Below, piece by piece: positions 17,873-33,300 of a stretch of DNA of 64,000 nucleotides. The translations under genes and the position numbers were made by a program. The notes beneath the pieces were generated by a model, which searched no databases, had not been told where the DNA came from, and saw nothing but the letters and a program-made list of their open reading frames with translations. Each line of letters opens with the position of its first letter. Position 1 is the stretch's first letter. This DNA comes from Liolophura sinensis (Eukaryota; Mollusca; Polyplacophora; Chitonida; Chitonidae), in contig NC_088295.1 of assembly GCF_032854445.1 (NCBI RefSeq), positions 34,442,510 through 34,506,509 of the forward strand, written 5' to 3'.

Positions 17873-20800
17873 TCACTGCACTTGTTTCAAGTTATGGGTA
17901 ATCTGAAAAAAAAAAAAAAATTATAAAATGCAATGAATACATCACGTACAAATTCAGTCTTGCGTATTCACCACAAAGCTATTCCCTTTTTATATCTAAT
18001 TACGCCCACTATCAGTACATAATTTAGATACATAATTAATAGAAGGCCACAGGAACAATTGGAGAAAACAGCAAGGACTGCAGATAAGGTAAAGCAATGC
18101 TTCAGTCTAAATACATGCTTCCACGCCACTGACCACATGTTCGATTAACTGAATTACACTACTGTGTATTAACTGTTTCTCTCAAATCTTAATAAATACA
18201 CTGTGTAGTGGTCTAGAACACCCTTTTCAACATGATGGGTTTTCTTTCTCTTGTGCAACATGTCAGCTTATTGATTTATTAGATGGCGCTAAATGCTGTA
18301 GTCGAGACGTTTTCACTAATACAATGGTCATTTCTTGGATGGAAGGCCACGCTCGCTTTTAATTATTAACAAACTACTATGTAAAGATCAAATGGTTGCA
18401 CAAACCAATTGAAGCAACTGACCTATAGCTGCAGCTGGGCTGTCATCAGCCAGATTTAAATGTGTTACAATATCACAGATTATCAGCTTAGTGGAGTGCA
18501 TTGCATTTACCACTCAGCCAGTAAGCTATAAGGTTCACAGAAGAAATCTGGCACGATAACGCACAAGCCCCTCGCCAATGCAGTTGCTGTCGGTTCAAGT
18601 CCAGCTCATGCTGGTTTCCTCTGCAGCCGTATGTGGAAAGGTCTTCAGCAAAATGTGAATGGTCATGAGGTTCTGCTGGGTTTCCTCCCACCACAATGTT
18701 GAAATAGTCTTGAGTACAATGTGAAACACCAATCAAATAGATAAATCACAGAAGAAATCCCACTAAATGTGCTGTCTGTAAATACCTCTTCAAACTTGTG
18801 TATTTGTCTGATGAAGAAGTCCCCATAACGTCTGGCCACCTTGGTGTCTGCTATATGGATCATGTCCTGGAAACAAAAAGGTTGTGTTATTTATCTACAT
18901 TAACCCTAATTCTCCAACCTTTTCAACAACTTCTCTAAACAATTTTGAAGCATCCTATGAGGACTATGGAGTGTAGAGAAATAATTTGCTCAGTTCTACG
19001 AAGCTTGCATCTTCAGTGACACAAAACAAATATTTTAGCGTCATATTTATAAAAACTGTATGCATAAAGTTCACTGAAAATAGTTCTTTAGTGGTTGGAA
19101 AATTTGACACATTTAAACTCACAATTCACACCAAGATGCAGAGTTCAATTACTGTGAGATGGCTCCACAGAAAATAATCATTACAATGACGAAACACTGA
19201 TGAAATGAAAACAAGATGGGTGGTGCAACAACTTGGAAAAGAGTTGCCCACTTCTCCATACATTTAGAAGCAATTCCAGAGTGTTCCAACATCTAGATGT
19301 AAAACACAGATGACTTGAGAATATAAGTTGGTTTGGGCCTGAAAGCGTCTACATACATAACTCGTGACCATTAAAAAGACTTAGTGATGTTTTTTTGGAA
19401 CACCATGGTAGTTAAGCACAAATAGTGATAAAGACCGCTTTATGCAAATTGGGCAAACCCTACCATGGGAAAAGGTACAAATAATACAAAAAAAAGTACC
19501 TTGTCTATGTAGAAATCCACTTCTGAGGCAGACTGAAACTCTCCCTCCAATCCACTGGTACCCTTTGTCCACACAACATTCTTCATTTTGTGCTGTGAAA
19601 GAAAATGGGCACCAAAGGGGATTAAATACAGGTATACACGGATGTATTCTATGGCTTACACACAGAAAATTTCAAGCACACAAATCAAGACATAGTACCT
19701 GCTCATGTGAAATGCTGTACAAACTGCGAAACTGACTCAACTGGTGTGGCTTTATCAAATTACAGCACACTTGTGCACACGTATAGCTGGCATAAAATAT
19801 ATAGCGATACTCTTTCGAAAGACTTCAACGATATTTCCAATCATGACTACATCAGGCTAAGTGAAGTACAATTTCTCATGATGAGTGAGTGAGCGCTTGT
19901 TGTTTAACGTCGTACAGTCATATGACAAAGTGCATGCGATGTGCCTCCTTGTTGCAGGACAGATTTCCACTGTTTTGATATCTAGTGCTGCTCCACTGAG
20001 ACGCCTCACTGAAGTAAGCCGCCCCGCCCAAGCCAATGCACTGATAAGGGTCAACCAGTCGTTGCACTAGCGAAGAAGTTACAATTTCCTACTTTAAAGT
20101 CTTAGGTGTGACTCGACCCAGGATAAACCCTCGATCTACCGCTCCCGAAGCTGTACCAACTGCTATAGGGGCCGGTAATTTCTCATAATGATATTAGATG
20201 ATATCACATCAGCAATGTTTCAGCTGGTAGATACAGCCGGGGGATATAAACATTTGAAGTCTAAAACTAAAACTGAATAAAATAAATTTAATGGTCAATG
20301 AATTACACACAGCCACGTTACATGTTGTATAAAACATGTGACAAATATTTAACGCAGCATTTTCAAAATACATCACAGGCATTCAAACCATGTCTACCAC
20401 AGAGAAACGGCTTTCTTAACTCAGATCAAGCATTCAGATCATGTCTACCACAGAGATACGGCTTGCTTAATTCAAATCAGGCATTCAGACCATGTCTACA
20501 TATCTTATCTTGATTCAGCCCAGTGCACAGTCGTTATTGGCCCAAGTATGGAGGATTGAGCTAAAGCATTAACCTCCACAAAACATTTTCACCAGCACCA
20601 CTGGAACATTATGATCCCAGAATGTACCATAAAGATCATAAGACTACCCTGTGGATGTTGCTACTGGGATAACGGTGGACGAACCATAAAACCATATCTG
20701 TTTCATTAATGTTTCTGTTCGATCCTCCATAGAGAGCGCGGTCATTATCATGTTCATCTGATTTAGTCGGCATGCGATATCAAGATTTGAATAAAAGGTA

Positions 20801-23800
20801 CGCATGATCTGCTGAACAAGCAAAGACACCCTGTCCATCACCAAATGGACAAATGTAAGACTGAGGAAATAAGCACAGCTTGATTTGAACTCTTTCAGTC
20901 ATGTTGAATAACTGTTTGCACGGACAACAATGACAGTATTTGTTTTACTTACTTAATTTACTTGATTGGTGTTTTACGTCGTACTCAAGAATATTTCACT
21001 TATAGAACGACAGCCAGCATTATGTTGTGAGGAAACCGGGCAGAGCAGTATTTGTTTCAGAACAGCCATTAACATATAGCTACCTTAAAACACATCAGGT
21101 TTGTCTGTAACTCTTCGTCTGTCAGGTCCATGAAGGTTGCCAACTTGGACATGGGTAGTGTTGTGTATAGCTTCAGATAACTGTAACAATGTTGTAATAA
21201 CATGCATGTATAAAACCTTCAGATGTTGGAAATATAAACTACGGTTTCACATAAATGTAATATGTAGATGTAAACCCAGTAGACAAATAATGAGAGCTTT
21301 GAACATTACCAAACAGTATTTGTTAACAGTATTTTATTTTATTTGTGTTTTACATCTTACACCGAGCCTTTTTTACTTTTACAACAGGGGCCAGCAATTT
21401 GAAACTCACGAATATATTACTACGTTTTTTACCCCTTTTCTTCCTTTTTCATTATTGGGAGCATGAAAACGAGCAACCACAATTCAACTGTGCCCCTCAG
21501 ACTGAGAACTGAAATCACCCACCTTCTGATTGTAGGCAGGAGAATCTGCTGAGTCACTTCCTGTAGAAACACCTTAAGCTGGAGAAGAAACGGCTCCTAC
21601 AACAGAAACGTTGTAATGAACTAACAAAAAGGAAGACATACAACTTTGTCACTGGCTACATTGCCACTGTCAAACCACTGGGTGCCACCATAGTGGGACC
21701 ATTTTGGGTAAATCATTTATCCCATGGGTATTTTTAAGACAAGACTGTGAATTGTTTTATTGGTGACTCAAAAATTCTGCACCACTTTCGTGACAACTGT
21801 TAATGTGGCAATGGTTTCTAATTGTGAAGGAGACCTATCTTCGTTTTGCCTATAGAATTTTTTTTGGGGGGGAGGGGGTACTATATACAAGACTAGGTGA
21901 CTTACCTTGTGGAAGGTTGGCGTCATTTGATCATAGTTTGGTGGCACTGGTGAGAGGAATTTAGGACAGGCAAATGAAAAGCTTGTCTCAAATTCCCCCA
22001 TATCCCTGAAAAGAAGTTTCCATAAAAGATAAATTATGATTCATAACACAAACAATGATTTCCAGTAAAAACATCTGATTTAAAATGCCTTTTAATAATG
22101 GCCTTGTATCTATGGTGACACTATTGATGCCAATGGTTAAGATTTTTCAAAAGTTAAGTATAAACATCATAACCTGTTTAAATAGTATATAACCGGTAGG
22201 GTTTCTGAGAAACGTAATTATGACATTAAATCCACCAAAAACAATAGATCTGCCCTAGCCGATCTCCATCCGGTAATCCAGTGACGCTCAGTGGATGACG
22301 TCATAGATGGCCCACCCAAATTTAGCTGGCCTATATTGCCTTGGAATTCGTATCAAAATGATGTCATTTTCGAGACCGATTCTAACTAAACCGAAGCAAA
22401 TATACTGCCCTATCAATTTGAACCCACAGTGGACGACGTTGAAGTTCCGATTTATGACACTGGTCAGGCTTCAGATTCTGAGTTTTCAGATGATGAATGT
22501 GATCTTTGGCCAGGCATTTCCAACCGCACTGGGAATACGGTAAGCTATAGCTTTTATCCTGTGTTACACTGTAGGTTGTGTGTATGTCAGATTTAATATT
22601 TACTATTCCTTCCTTCTGTCCGCTTCACAATAAATATCATTCGATCCCCTGAGTGGAGATTTACTTCAAAAATGAGTTAGTGGGAATCAATGTTTGTGCA
22701 TTTAATCAAGGCAATGCTGAAAAAAAATTTTTGCAAGTGTTTAATTTTCCTAGTTACATTATGCCCGAATTACTCAAGTACGTCAAACAAGTATTATGAA
22801 GGGTGGCTTTAATCCTCTTTTGTTTTCTGCGGTGTCACTGATCTTTCTAATCTGGATCGGAGATTAACAACAATGGGGGAATGCTTTATCACTATAAGAT
22901 TGCATTCGCACATACCCTGAGCAGTATTCAAAGAGATATCACTCATTTTTGCACCTTTGATGAGTAATTTTAATCAACAATTAGTATTTCAACCCCAATC
23001 ATTAATTTTTGATTAACGCAGTCAAGCAACACGATTAGCCTTGGATTGTTTTCGGTTTTAACTCCTGCTTTGTTTTACATCCACCAAGCCCTATCACCAG
23101 AGTTTTTACACTTATATTTAAACCCTGATTTTTCCTCTCTTCTGTTAAAATTTAGCTACCCACTAGGATTTCTTATCCCATCTCCTGAAAGCCTGCCAAA
23201 TATTTTTTTACACTCAATTTAACTATAATAACAGGTGTAGCTATTTACGAACAAATAACCAATCTGGACACTAATCCTTTAATTGAACTACACAATATGT
23301 AAGCGTATGTCACTCGCTATTCACTGCGCTACAGTTGTACAACATACCCTTTCTGCATTCGCAGCATGCGGTCAGCAAACTTCTCGCGGAGCTGTGAGTG
23401 GACACTCTCATCAATCCTCATGGGGTGCAGTACTAGGCTTATGGCCAGCAGGGTGTACATCTTGTCATTCATCTTGGAGATCTACCACACAGAAAAAAGA
23501 CAATGTAGGAAGTTACCTTTGTTCAAATGTTTTTGAATGACAAGAAAAAAAATAGCTTTTATGAAACAGAAATGACCAAACGCCTTTACCTCCTAGAGAC
23601 TCCACTGGATGATCACTATTTTCATGTTGCAGCCTAGGAGATGCATTCATCAACTGAATTTCATACTTATATATGTACAGGTAGAGATACCTTAATAGAA
23701 AGAAATCTAGAAATCTTGTTCAGCATTTATTTATGTTGTCCTCTCCTATCAGATATGGGAAGTTCTGTCAGCAACCTGTGGATGGCCGTGGATGAGCCCG

Positions 23801-26800
23801 GTCTCCCACCATAATGCTGGCCCTTTAATGTACGTGAAATATTCTTGAGTACAGCGTAAAACTCCAATTAGATAAATAAATAAATATTTATTCACCCTCC
23901 GACTGAACAAATATTTAAATAATGGACTCACTTGGTCATAGAGAGAGGCCCTGTTCTGGAACATCTGTTTGGTTCTCTGTATATAGAGCAGTACATTAGA
24001 GAAGGTACGGATAGCATCCTGGTATCGTCTCATCATCAGATAGGCAAAGCCCACATAATAGAAAGTGGTGATCTGGCAGGCAGGAACACGCGAGTACATG
24101 TTCTATAAACAGATTAAAACAGTTTCAGTCAGACTACGTCAAAGCATCTTTGTATGATATTTCCTTTTCAATCACGGCCTATTGAGTATAGAAGACGAAA
24201 TGTTATGATTCCACAAAAACATCAACTACCAGATGACAACAATTCAACTCAAATGCCAGTTAAATCCAACACAAGTACAGTTATACTATTGGTATTTCAC
24301 ACATACACACACGCTCATATGAAAAGTACATCAGCATTGTCCTATTAGCTTCATCACCACTCATAAACAGCACCTTCAATAGGGGAGTTTCGAGTTGGAA
24401 CTTTTGTCATCAAAGGTAAAAACACAAATGACACCTCTTTCCATTAGGACCTTCTCAAGTTCACAAACGTTCAGATTTTCAATCCTCTCTGTCATTCTTC
24501 CACTTTAAATTCCTTTTAATGACACTTTTTTTTCAGAAGCACTTGTCATAGTGAACGTGATCCAAAATAGTTGCCTAACATTTTTGACAGGTCACATGAT
24601 ACAGCTGGACTTTTTCTACCTTCAACGATAAAAGAGTTCAAAACTCAAAACTCCCTTATTAAGCACCACTTCCAGGGTTAGACAAACCGTATACATGTGA
24701 ACTAAATATTAGTATTCTGTGGGACAAACCTTCTTGTTGAAGTCGATACTCTCAAGGACTTTCAGAGCCTGATAATAATCTCCCAGCAGAGAGTGAAGAC
24801 GCAGCAGACCAATCAGACTGAAGTACCCCAGCATCTTATAGAGCGACTGCTGACCAAATTCCCCAGAAACGCTGTCCGGGTCACCTAAAGTACAAATCAA
24901 ACTATGATTGTTATTTTCAGAGAAATTTCCTTTCATTTATTAAATTGTTCATTTATGCCATATTTATGAATACTCTTCTTTTGCATGGTCAGAAATTGGA
25001 TTCAAGCCACAGTTTCAGTTAGGTAAGAGTGCTGACCTTCTACATTACTGTCATCAGTAAACCTATACAGAGCAGAGGTAATGTACTTCATGTTAGATCA
25101 GTATTACATGAACTATAACATCATTTTAAACACCATTTTATTTTACCTCCACTAGAGAAGACTTCCAACTGCCTGTTGATGTTTGATTTCTCCACCAATG
25201 AATGTAAAACATTGAGAACACTGTGAACATTCCAAATCTGAAACCAGGAAGTCAGAATATATCTACAAGAAGCGTTCTTATCATAAAAATACTGACATTA
25301 AGTGGACACAAATTTTTCAGTATGGCATAAACATCAATCAAATAAATAAATTATTTTTATTATAAATTATTTACAGAAAATTACAACTAAACTTTGCGTA
25401 GGGCAAACCTCACATCAAAATATGGCAAACCTCACGTCATGATAGGGCAAAACTCAAATGTCAGTGTAAGGCAAGCCTCACATGTCAGGATAGGGTAAAC
25501 CTCACATGTCAAGATACGGTAAACCTCATGTCAGGATAAGGCAAAACTCACATGTCAAGCTAAGGCAAACCTTACGTCAGGATAGAGCAAACCTCACGTT
25601 AGGATAGGGCAAACTTCACGTCAGAATAGGGCAAACCTCACCTCTCAGGATGGGGCAAACCTCACATGTCAAGATACGGTAAACCTCATGTCAGGATAAG
25701 GCAAACTTCACGTCAGGACATGGCAAACTTCACGTCAGGATAGGGCAAACCTCACCTCTCAGGATGGGGCAAACCTCACGTCAGGAGAGGGCAAACCTCA
25801 CATGTAGGGCATAGGGCAAACTCCACACCTCAGAATAGTGCAAACCCCATACATCAGAATAGTGCAAACCTCTTGTGTCAGGATACAGCACACCCAACAA
25901 GTCACGATGGGTTTAACCTCACTTGCCAAAAATAGGGCAAATCCCACATATCAGAATAGTCAAATAACCTCACGTTAGGATAGGGCAAACCTTGCGTGTC
26001 AGGATGAGACAAATCTCACGCCAGCGCAGGGCATACCTCACAGGTCAAAATAGGGCAAATTTCACAGGATAGGACTAACCTTTTCGCATTAATATGTTAG
26101 GGTAGGGATAACTTCATACCCCAAAGGGCAGGTGGGTTAACTTCACATGCCAGCGCTATGCACAATTCACTTGTCAGAAAAGGCCTAACTTCACACTGAT
26201 AAGGTAAGCTTCACATGTCAGCGTAAGACAAACCTCACCTTGGGGTTTCTTCTCAGGTGATCCATGTCATCGTCTGTCTTCTTGGTGACCTTTGACCTAT
26301 ACAGGCTAAATGACTGAAACTGCATGAACAAAATATACCAAGGTCTATCAATGTATATATCCAGCTATATTTTAACAAATACATAACTGCAGAAAGGCTT
26401 CATAGGGAAACCTTATTGATCAGGGGTTGACATGTTGAAAGTAACAGATTGTTTTGCAAGTAATTGATTGTAACAAAATGAATTTTAAAAAATCCAAAAG
26501 AAACCAAATAAATAAACAGTATCCAATAGAAGTACCTGGTAGATAAACTCGTCAATGATGTCCCACAGCCACTGATTGGGCAGTTCCAAGGGGACAGGGC
26601 CTTCAGCATCTAAAGTATGAATGAACAGGCAAATTAGTGCAAGGTCTTTACCTGTACCTGTGGATCATGCACTACAAACAATCAAGTTTTAATGCTATTA
26701 AACCCGCTAAAAGTGATCTTGAAAACCAAAACAAAACTTTTGGTTTACTTTATATGAACTAAACACTTAAAACATAAAAATAAGACTTTTGGAAATGTAA

Positions 26801-27339
26801 GAAAAAATACATGCTTTGGTAATTATACAGGCTACCCACTATTCCTAAATAATTAAATTATACATGTTTAGAAAAGTAGTTTAAAAATAGTATCAATCAT
26901 TCATTTAGCTAGTGAATCGTGCAACCGTGATTTGCACGGTCATATCTGAAAAAACACGGCTAAATATTTCATGAAAAGCTCAGCTGTTCCAGTAACCCTG
27001 TGCATCTTTTACTTCGCTGTGTTGGCAAATGTGTTATCAACAAGAAGGGGCAAGGAGCCAGCTTCGCATGGGGCTTGGTCTTTGATTAGTTGGAATTTAA
27101 CCTGTCCGCTAGTAAAACAGTTGTTATCCAATCGTATGTAGTTTGGCCAGTCGAAATAACCGCTTACCAGCTGGCTCGTGAAAAGTAAAAACTTACTATT
27201 TGCATGTAAAAACATGCACTCTTGCCATGCTGGCAAGCGTGCATGGCATAAGAAAATCCAGCAGGCTACATTTTAACAGCAGGCTAGCTAAATTTTAATA
27301 GCAGGGAAGAAAAATTAGGCTTTAAATATATAAATTTAA

Positions 27340-27374
<35 letters not shown>

Positions 27375-30300
27375 AACTCTGATGAATTAGGGCATGATGG
27401 GTAAACAAAGTGGGAGTTCATTTGTCTGAAGTTTGATCAATCTTTGGCATGCCGGTAAAAGTGAAAGACAAGTACAACAGGGGTTGGCTTACAGAGACAG
27501 TTGCTATGATAAAAGACATCCCACTGGCTGTGTCTCTGATACTGACCAATCAGTAAGCTTCTGACAAATTGTCAGAAATGACTCCTGTGTTCAACAATAT
27601 AATTGCCATTTGACAGCTACAGTCATAGTAGCGGTTCAGATCAGCTACACAGGACGATTAAAACCGAAACATATCCAAAACGAAAGAAAAGATAGCAGCA
27701 TGGAACTATGGAAAATGTTTTGGTGGCTATTACTATTTAATAGTAGTGATGAAACATCGGAAGTAGCAGGAATTGGGATGACTTTAAAATAAAAGTTTGT
27801 TGTAAATTTGATCACATCTACACTGGAGTTTTGGAACTAAAGGGAAGATTTTATTGTGACATGACACTACATGAAAGGTTAAATGTCACAGCAATGTAGC
27901 AAATCCATTACAAAGGCCAGCATCTTTATCAGCTACAGCTGACTGCAGTCTTCTGTACCTGAAAGCTTTGGTCTAAGTATGGCTTACATTTTACTACCGG
28001 TATTTATAGATAGGGTGTATGTGAGGATCGTCGGTCACCCAAACATCTTACCCAATATTAAAACTTCACAGCTGATTTGCTGGCTACAATCCTCTAATAC
28101 CTGAACTTCTTAATGACTTGTTTTCATGTCATTAGTAACGAGTCACATGTATGTGTAATTCTTTGAAAAAAGATAATAATACCCTATATAGGAGCCGTAT
28201 CAGAACAACCTATAATGTTAAATCTTATTAACGTGGTGCTTATTTCTATTTTGAGGGAGGGTCCGTTGATTTTAAAGTTAACTAGCTCCGCTCAGTCAAC
28301 TCCCATCACCACGCTTGCTCAAAGAAGATGCACTTCCTAAAATTTTTCTTGCACTCCCAGTTTAACAATTCCTGGCTAACACTATGTCATCGATATCAAG
28401 ATATATATGGCTACTGTAACTACTGAAATTCATCAACTTACTCAGAATGTAGTTGAAGAGATTACAGTAGTTGTAGTACGACTCAAATCTCTGGTCCTGG
28501 GTGGGCCCACCCTGAAATCAGAAGAACAGATACCAATGCTGTACCGGACGAGACAAAGAGCTCATCATTGAAGATGTACAGCTGATCTCTTTACCAGAGG
28601 AAGATCATTTGAAACACTTTCATTTATAACTTACAGAAGCAGCATTGTAAATTATCCAAGCAAAATTTCACTGGCAAGCACAGCCTCCAAATAGCATGTT
28701 AACACGAGAATGATTATCAAAGATTTAGCCCTCTTCACTTACTGGCACCCTGGCGTAGATGTGACGATAAAACAGTTCCTTGTACAGAATCAAAAAGATG
28801 TAATCTGTAAAAAAACAAAATGTGTTTGTCTTATGGCACCGACAGAAATAAACTGAGATACAAACTGTCAAGTATTAAGATACATATTTAACATACCCTC
28901 CATGCTTTTGAAAAATAGAATGTACTTTTTATCTCTGTCTCAGGATTTCAAGTTTTATTTGTCCATGTTGGCTGGATTTACCTCCCTTTCTTTGACTGAT
29001 TGATGTGTAATGCTCTCCTTAAGAATTTTTTCCCCTCAATGAAAGCATTAAGATGACTTAAATTACCTCACATCTTATTTGTTTTAAAAATTTCAAAGTT
29101 TTCTGATGCTTTCATTAAAACTGATATACTAGGAAGGCCTATATACATGTATATGCACATCTGGAGGAACTCGGACAGATTTTTGGTGCCAGACATGTTA
29201 TCCTTAATGGCTTAACTCACCATTCCCAACAATAGACGCAATAACAGAGGCATCAGGCCAAGGGGTGTTTTTGAAGAACCTGTCTGTCAACTTGTTAAAC
29301 CTGAAATAAACACATGAAACTGAAATCAGGGCAGAGTAGACAAAGACACATTACAAATCATGTTAAACCAACACTTCACAGGGGTGAATTTTCAACAATG
29401 TCTGCTCTGTAACTGACAGAATCAGCGCTGACGAGATTTTCAGACCAGATTCCAATATATACACTTTGTTTCTATAAAAAAGGAATCATATCCATTTAAA
29501 GTACTTTTATTGTAGCTTTCTAAAGACAAGACTGGGAATGAAAGAAGAAACAGCACTTTGGGAATTTGCCTTTGTTCTTTATTGTGACAAAAAAATAATA
29601 TTCTTGTGTGACTTCATAAAATAATGTCTGACAACTGAAACAATCAACTCCACATTTCCTCCATCGGCATCCGCACTACCAAGCAAATCTCTCCACTTTC
29701 CGAAAAGGAGTCAGCTATGAAAAGCGTGTTTCCACTCACCCATTCTCATATGAGTGCTGGATCTCAAACAGGTTCTGCTCTTTGATGCATTTCTGGAAGT
29801 AGGTCAGGAAGTTCTTGATGACCTCAGGTACGATGTACGTCTGTTGCTGATACTGACGCTCGTACTCCAAGTCTTGGCGGGGGTCACCTGTAACAAAGTA
29901 ACAAACTTTTATAGCACTGGGATTTCAGCAATATAAAAATCGGTTGGGTGTATCCATGGAGATAGTGGTACGCCCTGTCCCAAAATGTGCACCACGTTCC
30001 TTTTTTCAGGTCTACACAGGTACACTGTCTTTCCAGATTAGCCAATGAACTTTCAAGTTCATAAGTCCTATTGGGTTCACTCATGGCTGCAGTAACTTTG
30101 CCTTATGTCTGTGGTATGTTGTGGTAGTGAATAAATCTGAATCTAAGCTCTACTGGTTGAACAAAAATCCTGCTGAACACATGAAAAGTGTTATTTACCT
30201 CCTGGAGAGGTAACAAAGACATAATTCAATGTGTTACCATTACCTAGAAAAAGGAGAGTAAAATCAAAACAGACGTGACTAGAGGACTTTCAATCTTCAT

Positions 30301-33300
30301 TTCATCAAGTTATTAATGGCCGTAACAAATATATTATTCAATGTATTGTCACTATTTTGGAAAAGATGAGACAGTAAAACCAAAAGAGAAATCACCGGTA
30401 GAATCTCAAAGATCATTTCGTCAAGTTATGAATACAAGCACATTTTGAACTCATCCATGAAACAACTACATTTGAAGCACAGCATGCTACACACACGTCT
30501 GGTGCCTCCACTCCTGTTAAGACAGCACTGCAGATTGGGGTTTCCTCTCGGGTAAATTGTAAATTGTCTCTTACTGTATTAAAATCTTAAATACCACTGA
30601 CCTGTGTGAGATTTTCCAGGGCGATCATAATCACTTGGTGGATAATATCCATATGAGTCATACTGTGAATGAAAATAAACCATGATTGACGAGATTTGAA
30701 ATCAGATATGGTAAAAATGGCCTACATCTGTAGGTCATCAGTCAATACCATACACGTATAACAGACTCTCTGACTCAATGCCACATCTGCAATATTTCAG
30801 ACATATCGTGGCGATACAAATTTAAATATTAGTCTTCAAGATTCAACCAAAACCTGCAAGTTGCTCAGGCTCTAGACTAGAAAAAGCCAAGCTGTCAGGT
30901 GGTACTTCAGGGTGACACTGACAGTTCTGAAAGATCTGTGCTAAACATTTTTGAAATTTTTCTCCCAGCCTTGTTCAGAGAATTTGCGGAGAGAGAGTTT
31001 GATGTCAAGTCCAGTGAACTCGTCCAATTTGCTTGTTTCTTTGATTGGTCTTTTATGTACTGAACTGTACATGAAGAATATTTCACTTAATACAATGGTG
31101 GCCACCAATATGGAAACAGAGCAGAACCTGGGGAGAGCAATAACCATAATCAGTGTGCTGGCAGACCTTCCCATGTACATGTGTGTATCAGGAGCTGGAG
31201 GCTCCCTATCTACACATGCGTGGCTCAACTGATCTGACCATGTACTAACATATCAAGAAGTACAGAGCCACACCGCAAACTTGGAAGAAAAAAGACGGGA
31301 CTAAGTAGCCCATTCTTATCCGTCATTGGGATATAACTAAGTCGGTGACTTACATATTAGCTCATACATATTCAAGTAACTCAACACATAAAAGGAACAC
31401 ATACTCACAAGACCTTGAAATAAGGAAATTATTTCTGTAGTTTGCTAAGGGGAGTCGCTCCATGTCGTGAACTAAGGGGAGCATTGCAGACATGAATCCC
31501 ATGTACCTGTCTTTCTACTGTGAGGAAAAGATGTGACCTCAAATACATGTAGTCTTAGTTAAAGTACACAGTGAACAGGCATGGACATGTGACAGGAATC
31601 TCAATCCACGACAACATTAAATAATGACACACTGATAGGTAGAGATACCAAGGTCTGGCTGATCAATGCATAAAGAATATCTCATTTAAATTCATCACAA
31701 GCCTTAACCACAATAATTAAAACTCATTTAATCGTTTCGTTTACTGTTGCGGACCATCCTGAACTGGACATGTATAAATTTTCAGCAATGCACAAAGACA
31801 CCGGAAAACATGTACTTAATGATTGAAAAATCACATTTATTGAAGAAATACCAGTGCTACATATTTGTCATTGTAACAGCAAACGTCATGCTATCACACC
31901 CGTATAATCTTACTGTTGACGACAAATGCCTGGTGATGATGTGCTCTGTCACAGTTTGTCCCGTTGATGTATGTGTCAATTTCCCCACATGCTTTCACGT
32001 GGATTCTACTCTCTGCTCTGACTTAATCAGAGTATTTTCTGCATGTTCTACAATGTACTCTATTCACCAAATACGCCCTTATACATGACTTGTGCCATAG
32101 CCAATGTCACTCGCATTCCACCCCAGAAAAGTGGATAAATTTACAAAATTTGCCTTGTTGCCTCTCTCATTTACGATGGACGCCATCACGATACCGTCTC
32201 CTGATTCATAACATTTTCAGTGCGCATGCGTCGCTTCTCAAAGCAGCAAAGCTTCAGATCATGCTGGCTGTTCTGTATGTGAGCAAGCTTACGTATGTTT
32301 GTTACAAGTTTGTCTGGACATTTCATAGAATTTTTGTTTCTAAATCTTTTTGAAACAAATGAAATAAATACTGAACACTTTACAGCAAGGGGCGCGATGA
32401 ATCACTCTCTCAATGTAAGGTTTGGGTGCGCGATAGCCAGTGAGAGCGATTGCCAGACTATTCTGAAGAACATATCAAACATGATAACTTGTAGATACTT
32501 GATGAAGCAACTCCGTTAGAACTGTCAGCAGTATAACTTTACGAACTCGATCATTTGCGAACATCTTCCTCCCTCACCAAGTTCCATGAGCCAAATTAGG
32601 CTGGTAAGACCCGCAAGCACATTTCACATGACATTACAGGAGATTGCATGTCTATGTCGAACAGAAAACAGGGCTTTTCATTCCCAGAAATAGGGACAAC
32701 GCCAGTGAAACCCACTTGAATTTACTGTATTTATTAACCAGAACTTCCAAAACTAAGATGCAGAAATGCTCAAATAAGTTTGATTTTGTTGTTAACATAT
32801 ACATATTCCAGGTCAGTCCTAGTTAGAATGCATTTCCAAAGATCTCTACCAGGAAGCAAAGTTTTTCTGCTTCCAACACCTGCAAGTTCATCCGAGGAAG
32901 GGTTGAAGTTGACGTGCTCGGTACGTTAGTACGTTGTTAAGTCGTGTGTCTGCTACACTAGAGGGGCTAGTGGCTCCCGAGTCATAGTGCTATGCTAGCG
33001 CGCTAATCACTCGGCCACGGAGACAACTGACTAAGCAAGGTATGAAATTTGCAAAAGCACCCTGTATCTAATTGAATACATTGAGCAAGAAAGACTATCA
33101 AAATCTTATACTTATATAAAATAAGCCTGCATAAAGCCCAAAATGTGTATACTGCCCACTGTCTCTACGAAAAATGGACCGCCAATAACATAACATTGTT
33201 TCACAGATTGTGGCATCTTTTAGTGTTAATCTTCACATTTTAACCCAAATATGTGTTAGTGACGATGACCTATAGTGAAGCAGTAAATTAACAAAGATCT

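Noticed and set aside
24315-24412. C/D-like motifs in EIF3L intron 10
   Set aside because: TGATGA and CTGA are at a plausible distance but no terminal stem pairs and no guide is recognised.
32950-33027. tRNA-like sequence (GTGGCCGAGTG)
   Set aside because: It is the head of a SINE A fragment and lacks anticodon and T arms. The other tRNA-like stretches in the window are also SINE heads.
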